Part shown: piece by piece, positions 28,601 through 35,593 of the stretch
Layout of the letters: each line of letters opens with the position of its first letter
Numbering within the stretch: the first letter of the stretch is position 1
Source: Pisaster brevispinus
Lineage: Eukaryota; Echinodermata; Asteroidea; Forcipulatida; Asteriidae
DNA length: 64,000 nucleotides
Reading direction: 5' to 3'
Assembly: GCA_023634235.1 (NCBI GenBank)
Contig: JAMKCF010000045.1
Location: 62,001 to 126,000 of the forward strand
Translations under genes and position numbers: made by a program
Notes under the pieces: generated by a model
What the model saw: only the letters and a program-made list of their open reading frames with translations
What the model was told of the DNA's origin: nothing
Database searches by the model: none

Positions 28601-31600
28601 TCAAAATAAAACCAAATAGCGAGAGGCACTTATTGCTCCCTTGGGTCTAAACCTGACATACTCCATTATTCAATGCCAACATTAAAGAAAGAGACGATAA
28701 TTGTACGTAAAGAACTAACCTTGAAATATTTTAAAATTTGAACCACAATTCTAGTAATTTACATGTACTGCACGAGTCTCGAAAACTAAACATCTTTTCA
28801 GCAAACTCGAGTGATAGGAATGGGGTCAAAAAATTAACGAGAGGCACTTATTGCTCCCTTGGGTCTCATCACTTCTAAACCTGACATATCCATTATTCAC
28901 TGCCAATATTAACGAAAGGATGATAAATGTACGTAAACAACTATGCATTGGAAATATTTTTCAATTTGAGCCACGATCTAGTAATTTACTGCAAGAGTCT
29001 CGAAAAACTAAATATCTTTTCACCCAACATCGCCTCGTCATTTTGGGGTAGTCATTTTGCAAATTACACTAATAAAATTCCCGCCCCCCCCCCCCAAAAA
29101 AAAGGAGAGATTTATGTGCCAAATCGTGTCTCTGATTGTACGAAAGAGCATTTTAAGAACTTAAACGGGTCTGGACCATACGCCATATACGACAATTGTC
29201 TTTGAAAAAAACCCAGCACCCCTTTGCAAAAATTTGTTCTCGCAGGCCTGATTGGTACAAGTCATAAACTTCACAATCAGTGAGCCTTCATCATTTTATT
29301 TCTTTTGACTTCTAATCCAGTACTTTTTTTTTATTTAAATGAAGGACTAAAAAAGATCTTTTAATGGAAACGTGACAAGATTGGGTCGTGAGATTGTTTC
29401 CAGGTAAATTGTCGGAGTCGAATGGATTATGCTAACGGTTTTGATTGAAGATAACTTTTTATGCTGATCAAGGCCTAAATTGAAATAAGATAAATGGGAT
29501 AGATTGTTAAATTGTCAGAATAGAGAGGTTCTCTGCGGATTTTCAGTTTAAATAGGGCTGGCCTTGATGTGATAAAATTTGTGATAAGATCACACTACTG
29601 GATTAAAGACTTATACATTAAAGATATATGGGAAAGGAAAGAAGGAGTCAGTCACTGTTTATCAATTTATGTATTGCCACTCATAATGGTAGGCTGACCT
29701 ACAACCAAGGTTGCTGATTTATGGGCCATTTTATAGAAAAATCAATGTTAAAAAATTTCTAATTTATTTTTGAAATTGTAGGGGGGGGGTGTTAAAAAAA
29801 AACAAAAAAACAAAAAACAAAAAAAAACAAAACAAAAAAACAAAAACATTCAAGACTGGTTTCTCAAAATCAAATGTTTTGGGGTAAAACATTATTTAAA
29901 ACAATATTCCTTCGAAGGAAATCCTTTCTCAAAATAGACTATACTATCAACAGCTGCAGTGCATCTCACCAAGTATTTTTGTATGGTCATTAATTTTTGC
30001 AGTATTTACCAATTCATGGCCCTATACCTTTAAAGCTGCTTTCGTAACAGCAGAGATTGTCCACTGCAAACAGCATTCCCTTGTGTCTCTAAATAATTCC
30101 TTCCACGCAAAAGCAGTCCAGCAGGTGCATCATATTGAATAAATCCAGTCCTAATTTGTCATTTGATGAAGTGTCTATCATTCCACCCAAAGCCTCCCCT
30201 ACGACAACGTTGATGACATTTTAAAGTACAAACTAGCAATGTAATTAGGAGTGCAGATAAACATAGAGTCTTTCCAGGTAAAGTTGTACACATACCAGCA
30301 GGCTTGTCTGGAATTACACGGAGGCCACAGAGGTTCTGGCCTCCATTGCCCTGATCTTGGCCTTGGTGCCCCTTCAAAAGTTTCCCGTAGACGTTAAGAT
30401 TTCCCAATGGAAGTGTCCTCTCAAAGAGGAAAGTCCAGGCCTGCAATCATGCAAAAATTTTTCATTTACTTCCCAAGTGCCACTATTGTTATTATTATAA
30501 TTTTGTTGCCATTTTTTGTTTCTGTTGACCCATGCCCCCTGACGTCATTTCCCTGTGATCAATTCTTGGTGAAGCCATTTTGGTAGTCGGATTTGCCATG
30601 CTTTACCGTGCAGTTCGCATTTTAGGCGGTGTCTACATTGTAATGTGCAATTCGACTCCCCAAATGGCGGACCATGGGCAGACAGTAGCTGTTATCAGTT
30701 ACAATAGTGAAAAATTATCAACTATTAACAACAAAACTGGTTTATGCTTGGATAATGTGGCAATCAAAATAATAAGCACTGAATGAGTTGAAGTGTTCAA
30801 ATGCTAGTTACTCTTGACTTACAATGCAGTATTTCGTGTTGTGAACATTTTAGCGTTGAAGTCGAGTACTTTTCAGTTGGGTGGCATGGGTGGCTAGCAC
30901 ATAAAGCATTCACCTTTCACTAATGTTGCCTTGGCTCGATTTGTTGTGCATTATTCTCTCGTCTATGCCGTGAGGGTTTTTCATTTGGTCTAACAGCTTT
31001 CCTCACCGCAGAAAAAATCAAACACTTTCAATCTCTGGCCGAGCTCTGGGTTGCTGTGGCCGGCTGCCAAAGGTGCCCTTGCATGCCTGAGGCTCGGACA
31101 CTTCCCAGCTGCGTCCTTGGCAACTCAGCTTTCAGCCACGAGTGGGGAATGATTAGCCTCCCAAATCGTAATCATTACTGTTGTATCAAGGACTTGCCGA
31201 ACACTAGGGTGGAACAATTCTCCGGAGGATTGTTACTGAGTGATGAGCGTTACAGTCAAGTGAGCTTTCACATTTCAATTAATACATTTTTATTTTAATT
31301 CTGGAGTGTAGAAAGAAACATTTAGTAAAGCAGGATTTGAACCTGCGACCTCCGGATTAACGTGTAATGCAGTAATGTTGGCTGTCGCCCTATTTTGTCC
31401 ATATCTATGGTACCAGTTGGAAGCCATTCAATCTGTAACTGCCGTATAGCCGGGGATCACACCCACGTTTCCGCTACAACCTGGGGAGCGGCAGCAGAGG
31501 GATCTCCTTAAGGGGATGCAACTTTGTTCTATCTTGATAGGATTTTTCTTAAATCTTAATAATTACCAATCCTCTTCTTCAATTCAAACTGTACGAGGCT

Positions 31601-33701
31601 TGGTGGACAATTATAGTCTGTTCACTGTTAAGAATTTGACATCTCTTTCATTGTAGAGAAGCAGGGACACAGACGTACATTGATGCAGAGTGAGTAAGGC
31701 TCTGTCACTAAGTGATTGTGGTAAACACTGTACAATTATACTAAGTGGGATGCCAAACCCTCCGTCCTTCTAGAGCAAAAATCTTAACTACTAGACCACC
31801 AATCGCGCCTGTTGTTGAGAGAAGCCAGATCATTAGCCATGTTAGCAGCAGCGGGTAATGCAAAACATTTTTGTTTTACAGGAAACAGTGGCGTTGTAAT
31901 TGCTTGCAATAAAAATAAATGGGAAGTTATTAGTTTTGTAGCTCCTGAACAATGAAATGGCATTGAAGATGATTGAAAGGCTTTGCTCATCTCGGCTGGG
32001 TTTCCAGATAATGCAGTCACAAGAAACAAGGACGAATCTTGAGAATCCTCAGGGAAATGTCTAGTAATTTAACTATATCCCCGGAGGCTCACTGGGAAAA
32101 TAAAGTGACAAATTGTTTCCATAAAAGATGCATCTCTGGGTTTTTTTTGGGGTTTTTTTTTTTTACTGAAAACAAGAATGATGAATTTATGAACAGATGA
32201 ATTATAAAGGAGGGTCAGTTTCTTGTAATCCTTCTTAGTGTGTCCACCTGCACGTACGCATTCAGAGAAGATGCTCGTTGAAACGTTGAGACCAATTAAG
32301 GACTCTCTCCGAGGCAGTGAAAGTTAATAATGAGAAGTCCCCTGGATCCACTAAGCGAAAGTAGGAGTCCCTGCCAATTTTCCGCCATTGGTCCGGGTAG
32401 TTAATAAGCGGGACAGTTCTTTTCAGAACTAAGTAGTCTCCCGAATTCCGAAATCTACTCCCCTGCAGTAGAATAAATAGCAATTTTGCATGTTCCTGGT
32501 ATTTTGTGTGGTGTACAATTATTTCCAGTGCATTCCACTTTGACTGTTGCCTCCATCCACCTACTCATTATCACAATCTTCATTATAGATATTAGTGTTG
32601 CCCCCCCCCCCCCCCTGCCACTTGGCTCAATTGGCCGACAGCAGGTTGAAAAAACCATTAGTGAATTACACTGTTAAAGGACACCTGAGAATAACCAGAT
32701 GTAAAAAAATAAGTTTTTCATCAGAAATAAAACGGGACTGTCTTGGAGAGCTTCTGGCGTTAAATTTTTGTAAAGAGCTTTTACAGAAAATGAAAAGAAG
32801 TTGTTCGCGTGACAATTTTTTACAGAATGCATTTCGTGGAAAGACTGTAGGCCAACATTTTGTAGTAGTGAAGGAAACTTGTTTTGAAGGACTTCTTTGT
32901 GTTGAATCAACAAGTATAGTGTAAGGATGATTGATCGATTTTCTTGTTGGTATTATCATTTATTTTGGTTGATCTTTTTGGGGAAGGGGATAGATTAAAA
33001 AGTATGGTAGAAAAGAAACTAGTGTTTGTTGCTAATTGAGCTTGTATTCTTTAATCTACTTCAGTGGCAACTTTGATTTATAACAACTGTTGACTTTGTC
33101 TGGAAAAGAGATCAACCAATTGAGGTAGTTTCTGTGACAACGAACCTAATGTACACAAGCTGAGGCTGTCTTTTTTTTTTGAACTGACACATTTTAGTGA
33201 GCAGACACTTTCCGCCAACCTCCACACACTTTGGCTTTTCCGCCTTTGCGCTTCATCAAGTTATTCCCTCATACACAGGCTCCTGTTTCAGCTTTCCCGC
33301 CTATGCGTTTCAAAGAACATACCAGAGTGCATATACAATCTACAGCAGCAGTGTCCAGCTTTCTTCTGAAGACAATCAGAGCATACTGATCGAAACTTTG
33401 GGTTGTAATACCACCAGCTCTTTTTAGAACCACCACATTTTCTAAGAGAGCTTTCATGATTCTGTTAATGCAAACCTTACTAGAATCTAAGAGAAAGCTG
33501 TTTTCATTTGCAATGCCCCGACCCAACCCCTATTAACAAACTTTAAACTGATGATGAAAGTTTCATTTTTATCTTGCAGTAAAAGCCAATGAGAGGATGA
33601 CCGTCCAAGCTGAAATGGAGGCAAAACGGGCCGCCCGGCCGCCACGGAGCAAGAAGAAGAAAAGCACTGGTAAGAGAAAGATCAAAGTCAAAACAAGGTA
33701 G
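1663..33701 (+). CDS. Sixteen-exon gene for an unrecognised 904-residue protein with RPxSA-type motifs
   Basis: I join exons 1663-1716, 2037-2227, 2617-2828, 3083-3262, 3511-3701, 4491-4627, 5101-6019, 6415-6546, 6884-7000, 8757-8809, 10476-10561, 12050-12132, 18710-18804, 20469-20540, 22676-22746 and 33580-33701. Every junction is GT-AG and phase-compatible, and the total is 2715 nt (904 codons plus TAG). The weakest acceptor is exon 2 (poor pyrimidine tract). The protein starts MEDALAQKYDRIQQF, is largely polar and probably disordered, has an acidic patch (MSEEGEEADGDENW, about 300), repeated basic RPxSA-like motifs (RRPQSA, RRPVTARP, TRPVSAP, RRPHSAKP, between about 430 and 710), an acidic SESSEEEE (about 780), then a more ordered-looking tail with LLERGVNVS and GLLPP (about 805-845), and ends in a Lys-rich stretch. 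No family recognised; a ciliary or microtubule role is a guess from motif style. Intron 12 (6.6 kb) and intron 15 (10.8 kb) are filled with mobile elements. Confidence 0.75.
3879..4038. mobile_element. CGATTTCAC-type hairpin element
   Basis: Starts CGATTTCACGAAACGC, ends TTTGGTGAAATCGACG and is filled with TCCTAACTTAGGATTAATC palindromes. It lies in intron 5 of the 904-residue gene. Confidence 0.75.
4110..4390. mobile_element. Partial copy of the TTAA inverted-repeat family
   Basis: CATTTTCCAATAGATAGAGT at 4161-4180 with the interior GGTCTGTACATTTTTGTGCC also seen at 8335 and 61370. The right end is not found. Confidence 0.45.
5101..6019 (+). CDS. Exon 7, the largest coding exon of the 904-residue gene
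   Basis: This 919-base exon encodes about one third of the protein (residues 322-628). It follows a TGTGTATAG acceptor and ends at TCT before GTAAGT. It contains DITPRDILKPYVPRPP and the RRPQSA and RRPVTARPKSSRP motifs, then a Ser-rich segment (VSQSSLNKNYYELSRESSS). It is clearly richer in G and C than the flanking introns, as expected of coding sequence. Confidence 0.85.
6125..6290. mobile_element. GGGCCC-type hairpin element, diverged
   Basis: Related to the copy at 40889-41081: TTTGTGCTAAGCAAGA, GCTGGTTACCCATTTCTGCT, and CAGCTGTATAAAATTAGGCC at the right. Confidence 0.45.
7048..7350 (+). mobile_element. SINE with tRNA-Leu-like head
   Basis: The head (about 7050-7120) reads TGGCAGAGTGGTCTAGCGCA, CTCAAG at the anticodon position, an extended variable arm, and GGATTCAAGTCC as B box. 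The body contains GATGGGACATAAAGTTG and AAAAGAACCCAGTACAC, shared with other copies. The long variable arm and CAA anticodon point to a Leu-type tRNA ancestor. Confidence 0.7.
7528..7775 (-). mobile_element. SINE with tRNA-Lys-like head, minus strand
   Basis: On the minus strand from about 7600: TAGCTCAGTTGGTAGAGCG (A box), a TTAATCCGCAGGTCG arm and GGTTCAAGTCCCGC (B box), with a GGCTGGA / TCCAGTC acceptor-like pair. It has nearly complete cloverleaf length, but anticodon-stem mismatches and a shared downstream tail (also at 31380-31530) argue for a SINE and against a tRNA gene. Confidence 0.6.
7955..8115 (-). mobile_element. SINE body fragment, Leu-headed family
   Basis: GCCACTGCCAGAAACATC and ATGTCTCATCTGAAGGACAA match the body of the copy at 14455-14757. 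The head is missing. Confidence 0.5.
8185..8660. mobile_element. Copy of the TTAA inverted-repeat family
   Basis: GACTCTATCTATTGGAAAAT at 8600-8619 and CTCTATCTATTGGGAAATGA at 8203-8222 are the family terminal motif. The ends are eroded. Confidence 0.5.
8880..9060 (+). mobile_element. SINE body fragment, Leu-headed family
   Basis: GGGGGCATTAAGCCCTGTGT, GATAAAGGAACCAAGGATAC and GTGCCTCTTAACGC match SINE body blocks elsewhere in the window. Head absent. Confidence 0.45.
9634..10010. mobile_element. Element with TTAAAGGCAAAGTATACC end
   Basis: Begins TTAAAGGCAAAGTATACCTT. The interior AAGGTGGTCGCGTTTTTTAG and TTCTCAAAATGCATTTTACT is shared in inverted orientation with 19440-19973. Confidence 0.55.
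11661..11962. repeat. Three-copy tandem repeat with a nested 11-13-bp repeat
   Basis: CTTTGATGACCAATTGAT starts near-identical blocks at 11661, 11746 and 11861. Copies two and three also contain an internal expansion of GACCAATTGAT. The unit ends GGGATACACC and GGATACTGGT. A diverged relative is seen at 25225-25305. Confidence 0.85.
12308..12503. mobile_element. GGGCCC-type hairpin element
   Basis: Starts GGGCCCGAATTCATGGAGCT and ends GCTCTATAAAATTGGGCCC. The interior has GCTTAGCAGAATGAGCAGG and GGATACCAGTCACAAATTG. About 196 bases. Confidence 0.7.
12590..12815. mobile_element. GGGCCC-type hairpin element, strongly diverged
   Basis: AACAGCTTTATGAAAGTGAG, GCAAACCAGTCACAAGAAAT and GTATTTATGAAACAAGCCCC recall the family but alignment is poor. 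Confidence 0.3.
13030..13165 (+). mobile_element. Degenerate Leu-headed SINE
   Basis: ACCATGTTGCCAAGCGGTCT resembles the A box of the Leu-headed family, and TGCTTCTCCCTTTGAATGAG resembles its body. Strongly diverged. Confidence 0.35.
13496..13636. mobile_element. GGGCCC-type hairpin element, internally shortened
   Basis: CAAATTTCAAAGAACTGCTT and GCAGCTCCGTGAAATTAAT are the two termini. Only about 140 bases. Confidence 0.55.
14455..14757 (-). mobile_element. SINE with tRNA-Leu-like head, minus strand
   Basis: The minus-strand head (14757-14680) reads GTCGTGGCCGAGAGCTTAAT and GGGTTTGAGTCCCAC. The body toward 14455 has the GGTGTTTCTGGCAGTGGCTGC and CACCTTGTAAACC blocks also seen at 7955-8115. 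Confidence 0.7.
15100..15245 (-). mobile_element. SINE with short tRNA-like head (GGTCTAGTGGTAAGAC type)
   Basis: On minus from 15245: GAGCTAGCTCGGTGGTCTAG, TGGTAAGACATCTGC, then GGGTTCGAATCCCATCC. The tail at 15110-15150 (GTGTAATAAGCACTGCATAC) is shared with 16435-16475 and 18405-18445. Confidence 0.65.
15340..15440 (+). mobile_element. Half copy of the same SINE, opposite orientation
   Basis: GGGTTCGAATCCCATCCGAG and CAGTGCTTATTACACATCGG are the reverse complement of the copy at 15100-15245, so the pair forms an inverted arrangement around an AAATAAAA-rich spacer. Confidence 0.65.
15480..15867 (-). mobile_element. 3' untranslated/terminal part of the Penelope-like element
   Basis: This segment follows the GIY-YIG relic on the same strand. 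At 15530-15580 it contains a sequence (on minus: AGACTCTGCTAGGGTC then AAAACGTCAGG) that recurs at 41480-41545 and on both arms of 44148-44372, which ties those short copies to this retroelement family. The middle part (15640-15790) is purine-rich low complexity. No intact terminal repeat is bounded. Confidence 0.55.
15868..16190 (-). pseudogene. Penelope-like retroelement relic: GIY-YIG endonuclease end, frameshifted
   Basis: Read on the minus strand from 16190, frames in succession give NLIYLISCKVCDVQY, then after a shift VGETRTTLKRHLL, then PVGRQVNLPNHSISDM, and finally KRLQTIQPQDLNTQEGND and a TAA at 15870-15868. These are the hallmark blocks of the C-terminal GIY-YIG domain of Penelope-like elements. 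At least two frameshifts make it non-functional. No reverse-transcriptase part is visible upstream, so the copy is 5'-truncated. It lies in intron 12 of the 904-residue gene, on the opposite strand. Confidence 0.8.
16435..18345 (-). mobile_element. SINE split by the hAT-like insertion
   Basis: The parts 16435-16593 and 18300-18345 together give one copy of the GGTCTAGTGGTAAGAC SINE family in minus orientation. The tail marker GTTTAAAGCACTGTATACTC is at 16450-16469. Confidence 0.6.
16594..18299. mobile_element. Non-autonomous hAT-like element inserted in a SINE
   Basis: The ends are imperfect inverted repeats: CAGCGGCGGATACAGG on the left and, reverse-complemented, CAGGGGCGGATCCAGG on the right, the classic CAGNGGCGGAT terminus of hAT-type elements. 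The flanks share AGTAGC (16589-16594 and 18300-18305), consistent with a partly eroded 8-base duplication. The flanking SINE halves (16435-16593 and 18300-18345) align with the intact copy at 18405-18620 across the insertion. A G/C-rich hairpin follows the left end. No transposase frame is seen in the 1.7 kb. Confidence 0.7.
18405..18620 (-). mobile_element. SINE with short tRNA-like head, intact copy
   Basis: Minus-strand head with TAGTGGTAAGACAGCTGCTC and GGGTTCAAATCCCACC, tail TGAGTATACAGAGCTTAACA. It lies just upstream of exon 13 (18710) of the 904-residue gene. The minus-strand ORF through 18343-18813 is caused by this copy. Confidence 0.65.
19440..19973. mobile_element. Same family as 9634-10010, opposite orientation
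   Basis: Ends AAAGGTATACTTTGCCTTTAA (19950-19970), the reverse complement of the 9634 start. The interior TAAAAACTGCGACCACCTTT matches. It is the longer copy. Confidence 0.6.
20005..20190. mobile_element. GGGCCC-type hairpin element
   Basis: AGCTGCTTAAGCACAAAAAG, GTTACCAACCAAAATGCCAT and ATCCTGCTCATTTTTGCTTA are all family blocks. Confidence 0.6.
20215..20390. mobile_element. GGGCCC-type hairpin element, second adjacent copy
   Basis: AGGTTACCAACCAAAATGTC and AACAGAGCTATGAAATTTGG. Lies just upstream of exon 14. Confidence 0.5.
20585..20757. mobile_element. GGGCCC-type hairpin element, third adjacent copy
   Basis: Ends AGAGCCATGAAATTGGGCCC (20735-20754). The interior (TAAGCGCCAATTCTTTGCTT) is a diverged version. 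Confidence 0.5.
24620..24985 (+). mobile_element. SINE with tRNA-Leu-like head and a different body
   Basis: The head reads CATGGCCGAGTGGTCTAGTT and GGGTTCAAATCCTGG (24622-24695). The body (GTAGTGCATTCTGCTCTACC onward) is unlike the other Leu-headed copies and may belong to a related subfamily. Confidence 0.65.
25499..29250. mobile_element. Non-autonomous hAT-like element of 3.75 kb with perfect 8-bp target duplication
   Basis: The left end reads CAGGCCCGCGAGAG and the right end, reverse-complemented, CAGGCCTGCGAGAA; both continue to a GGGGTGCTG block. The flanking octamer ATTGGTAC is identical on both sides (25491-25498 and 29251-29258). An 8-bp duplication with CAG-type termini indicates the hAT superfamily. 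Inside there is no transposase ORF; instead there is an AT-rich stretch with AAACAAAT-like runs (25600-26220) and a tandem array of an approximately 910-bp unit (26434-29040). It sits in intron 15 of the 904-residue gene. Confidence 0.8.
26434..29040. repeat. Tandem array of ~910-bp units inside the hAT-like element
   Basis: The landmark GAGAGGCACTTATTG recurs at 26434, 27344, 28251, 28621 and 28839. The first two units are nearly full (910 and 907 bases) and differ at few positions; the third, fourth and fifth are cut down to about 370, 218 and 200 bases by internal deletions. The high identity of the first two suggests recent duplication or conversion. Each full unit holds a small inverted repeat around GTGGCTACCTTTTAGCCAC. 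Confidence 0.85.
29860..30042. mobile_element. Fragment of the same family
   Basis: TTCTCAAAATAGACTATACTATC, shortened here to its core, and GCCCTATACCTTTAAAGC at the end mirror parts of 9634-10010. Preceded by an A/C-rich low-complexity run (29800-29850). Confidence 0.35.
30296..30440 (-). CDS. Possible isolated exon antisense to intron 15
   Basis: On the minus strand a GATTGCAG acceptor precedes a 145-base open stretch (AWTFLFERTLPLGNLNVYGK, then Gly/Gln-rich GHQGQDQGNGGQNLCGLRV) that ends in GCTG before GTATGT. The bounded open frame looks exon-like and is more GC-rich than its surroundings. No partner exon, start or stop could be placed nearby, and I do not recognise the peptide. It may be an exon of a nested antisense gene, an old exon, or chance. 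Confidence 0.25.
30875..31260 (+). mobile_element. SINE-like element with tRNA-like head
   Basis: GTGGCATGGGTGGCTAGCAC and GCCTTGGCTCGAT look like A and B boxes about 50 bases apart. The downstream part (CTGAGGCTCGGACACTTCCC, CAAATCGTAATCATTACTG) is of SINE-body character. The plus ORF through it is not considered a gene. Confidence 0.45.
31321..31530 (-). mobile_element. SINE with tRNA-Lys-like head, second copy
   Basis: Shares GGATTAACGTG, GAAGCCATTCAA, AGCCGGGGATCACACCCA and GGATCTCCTTAAGGGGATGC with 7528-7775. The head is partly deleted. Confidence 0.6.
31745..31815 (-). mobile_element. Degenerate tRNA-headed SINE fragment
   Basis: Minus strand GGTGGTCTAGTAGTTAAGAT followed by GCTCTAGAAGGACGG; the B box is decayed. 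Confidence 0.4.
32255..32475 (+). mobile_element. Possible second type of Penelope-like terminal fragment
   Basis: Holds AGAAGATGCTCGTTGAAACG then TTGAGACC, a phrase I associate with termini of Penelope-like elements in invertebrates, followed by unique-looking sequence. No coding relic is attached. Tentative. Confidence 0.25.
33580..33701 (+). CDS. Probable terminal exon of the 904-residue gene
   Basis: After an ATCTTGCAG acceptor the phase-matched frame reads VKANERMTVQAEMEAKRA, then a Lys/Arg cluster, and stops at TAG (33699-33701). A GTAAGA at 33670 could be a donor leading to more exons, but reading through it gives KRKIKVKTR before the stop, which continues the basic composition, so I prefer termination here. 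No AATAAA signal is seen close downstream. Confidence 0.6.
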
Positions 33702-34344
33702 TACCTTGATGGTCCAATGGGGATAATTCTGCCAGTAACAAGCATGGAGACTTTGAGAAAATTGAGCACCAACCTGTGATTGCTTGGCAATAGTTCTATA
33801 AATGGTAGTAATATGGTAACAGGAGACCTACAGAACTGTCAACCAAACTAAAAGGTTTGTAATCCGGGAGCTATCCCAATTGGGGAGCTATCACTATCAC
33901 AGTAATTGTGTAAATCGATAGATACCCACAGTCTTTTACAACCAAACCAATAGGGCCCTAATCAGGGGACTGTCCCAATCGGGGTATACTTGTACCTTGA
34001 TTGGAACCCTTGTCTACAAATGAGGGTATTGTTATCAACTAGTTAAAGAAACCATTGGTCAGTCCAAAAAGACACACATCTACTTGTGTAGAAGTTTGGT
34101 AATGTATCTACAGATGGCTCACATGGTTTCTGTCAACTAAAACCAAACAAAATCTGGATAACAATTGACTGAGTTCGATTGTCTCATGTCAACCAAACTA
34201 TCTCAGTTAGGATATAACTTGACCCCAATTGGATCCTTCTTCTCCAGAAGAGGATACTGGCCACCCTCAATGAGGGAAACCCCTGGGCTGGGCGACGGGG
34301 GGGGGGGATACTTTCTGGGCAAATCATCCAACACTCTTGTTACA

Positions 34345-34627
34345 CCTGTGTTACGCCCGGACTCGAGCTCTGGTGTTTCTGATCAGCAGAGTGTGGGTTC
34401 GAGTCCAGGTCATGGCACTTGCGTCCTTAAACAAGATACATTACCATAATAATTGCGTTTTCCTTTGGATTTGACATTAAGCCGCATGTCCTGTGTACAC
34501 ATGTACTAGGATTGGTAGTGCACATAAAAGAACGTGGACCACTTAACCCTGGTGTTTCAGGTTTCCTCAGGCTTGCAAGTTTACAGTGATTAAGTTCACT
34601 TATGAGGCATCCTTGGTTTCATTACCA

Positions 34628-34628
<1 letters not shown>
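34345..34628 (+). mobile_element. SINE with truncated tRNA-Leu-like head
   Basis: Begins within the head at CGGACTCGAGCTCTGGTG, keeps GGGTTCGAGTCCAGG and the body blocks GGATTTGACATTAAGCC and CACATAAAAGAACG, and ends at an AAT microsatellite. Confidence 0.65.

Positions 34629-34659
<31 letters not shown>
34629..34659. repeat. AAT trinucleotide microsatellite at the end of a SINE
   Basis: About ten AAT units at the tail of the SINE copy beginning near 34345. Confidence 0.9.
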
Positions 34660-34661
<2 letters not shown>

Positions 34662-35097
34662 CCTGTATTACACTTGTGTTTATTCTTTTATTCCACCTGT
34701 TTTACTCTCACGTTACACTCTTTTTACACTCACATTCTAAATTAGTTTCTATAACTTGATACGTTGATATTCCCATTTGATATCAAGAAATATCCATATA
34801 TCAAGTCAAGAAAATAATTCATTAAAGACCATTAATTTGTTTTTTGATGACAGCTGTGGTCAATGTAAGACTCACCCAGCACCCAGTATCCCCACTGGGT
34901 ACCAGTGATATCCTCATTTGGTGAAAATGGGTTTCAATCAACGTATATGTGAACACTCATGGCCATAATTTAGGTGAAAAAAATATTCCCATTTCGATTG
35001 CGCGGTCTACTTTGAGACCAATTATTTCCATCAAATATGCTAATTACATCCATGCATACGTACAGACACAGGTGGGCAGAAATCATGTACACTGCAA

Positions 35098-35246
35098 AAC
35101 TTTGGTGTTAAAATCGACACCATTGGTGTTGTCACAAATAAATACCCCCCTCCCCCAAAGAAAAAATCAATAAATACAATTTACATCATAGGGTGTTAAA
35201 ATAACACTAATATCTGCCACCACAATGTTAGTGTTTGTGCAGTGTA
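35098..35246. mobile_element. TACACTGC-ended MITE
   Basis: Starts TACACTGCAAAACTTTGGTG and ends GTTTGTGCAGTGTA. The interior carries GGTGTTAAAAT and GTGTTGTCAC. Confidence 0.65.
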
Positions 35247-35341
35247 GAGGTGTGCACTAGGTAGATGCACACAAACATAATGTCATGTCATCATCGCACC
35301 CATACAAAAAAGGCGTTATGATCCCTAATGTTGCCCACCTA

Positions 35342-35593
35342 GGGCCAATTTCATAGAGGTACTTCAGCACCCCCCCCCCCCAAAAAAAAGAAGAAAAAAA
35401 AGAAAAGAAAAAAAAAACAAATTTACATACAAACAAATCACTAAGCACAAAACATTTGTGCTAACCAATAAAAGGCTGTCAGCCAAGATACCATTTCATA
35501 CGTACCATTTGCAACTGGTTCCCAGCATATTTTTGCTTATAGAAAATTGTTAAGCACTATTTTCTGCCTAAGCAGCTCCATGAAATTGGGCTC
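35342..35593. mobile_element. GGGCCC-type hairpin element with a C/A-rich insertion
   Basis: Starts GGGCCAATTTCATAGAGGTA, contains a poly-C then A-rich run (35370-35420), and ends GCAGCTCCATGAAATTGGGC. Confidence 0.65.

Noticed and set aside
31056..31298. Plus-strand Cys-rich ORF preceded by a CACCGCAG acceptor
   Set aside because: It lies in a SINE-like element and no joining phase with the 904-residue gene was needed or found.
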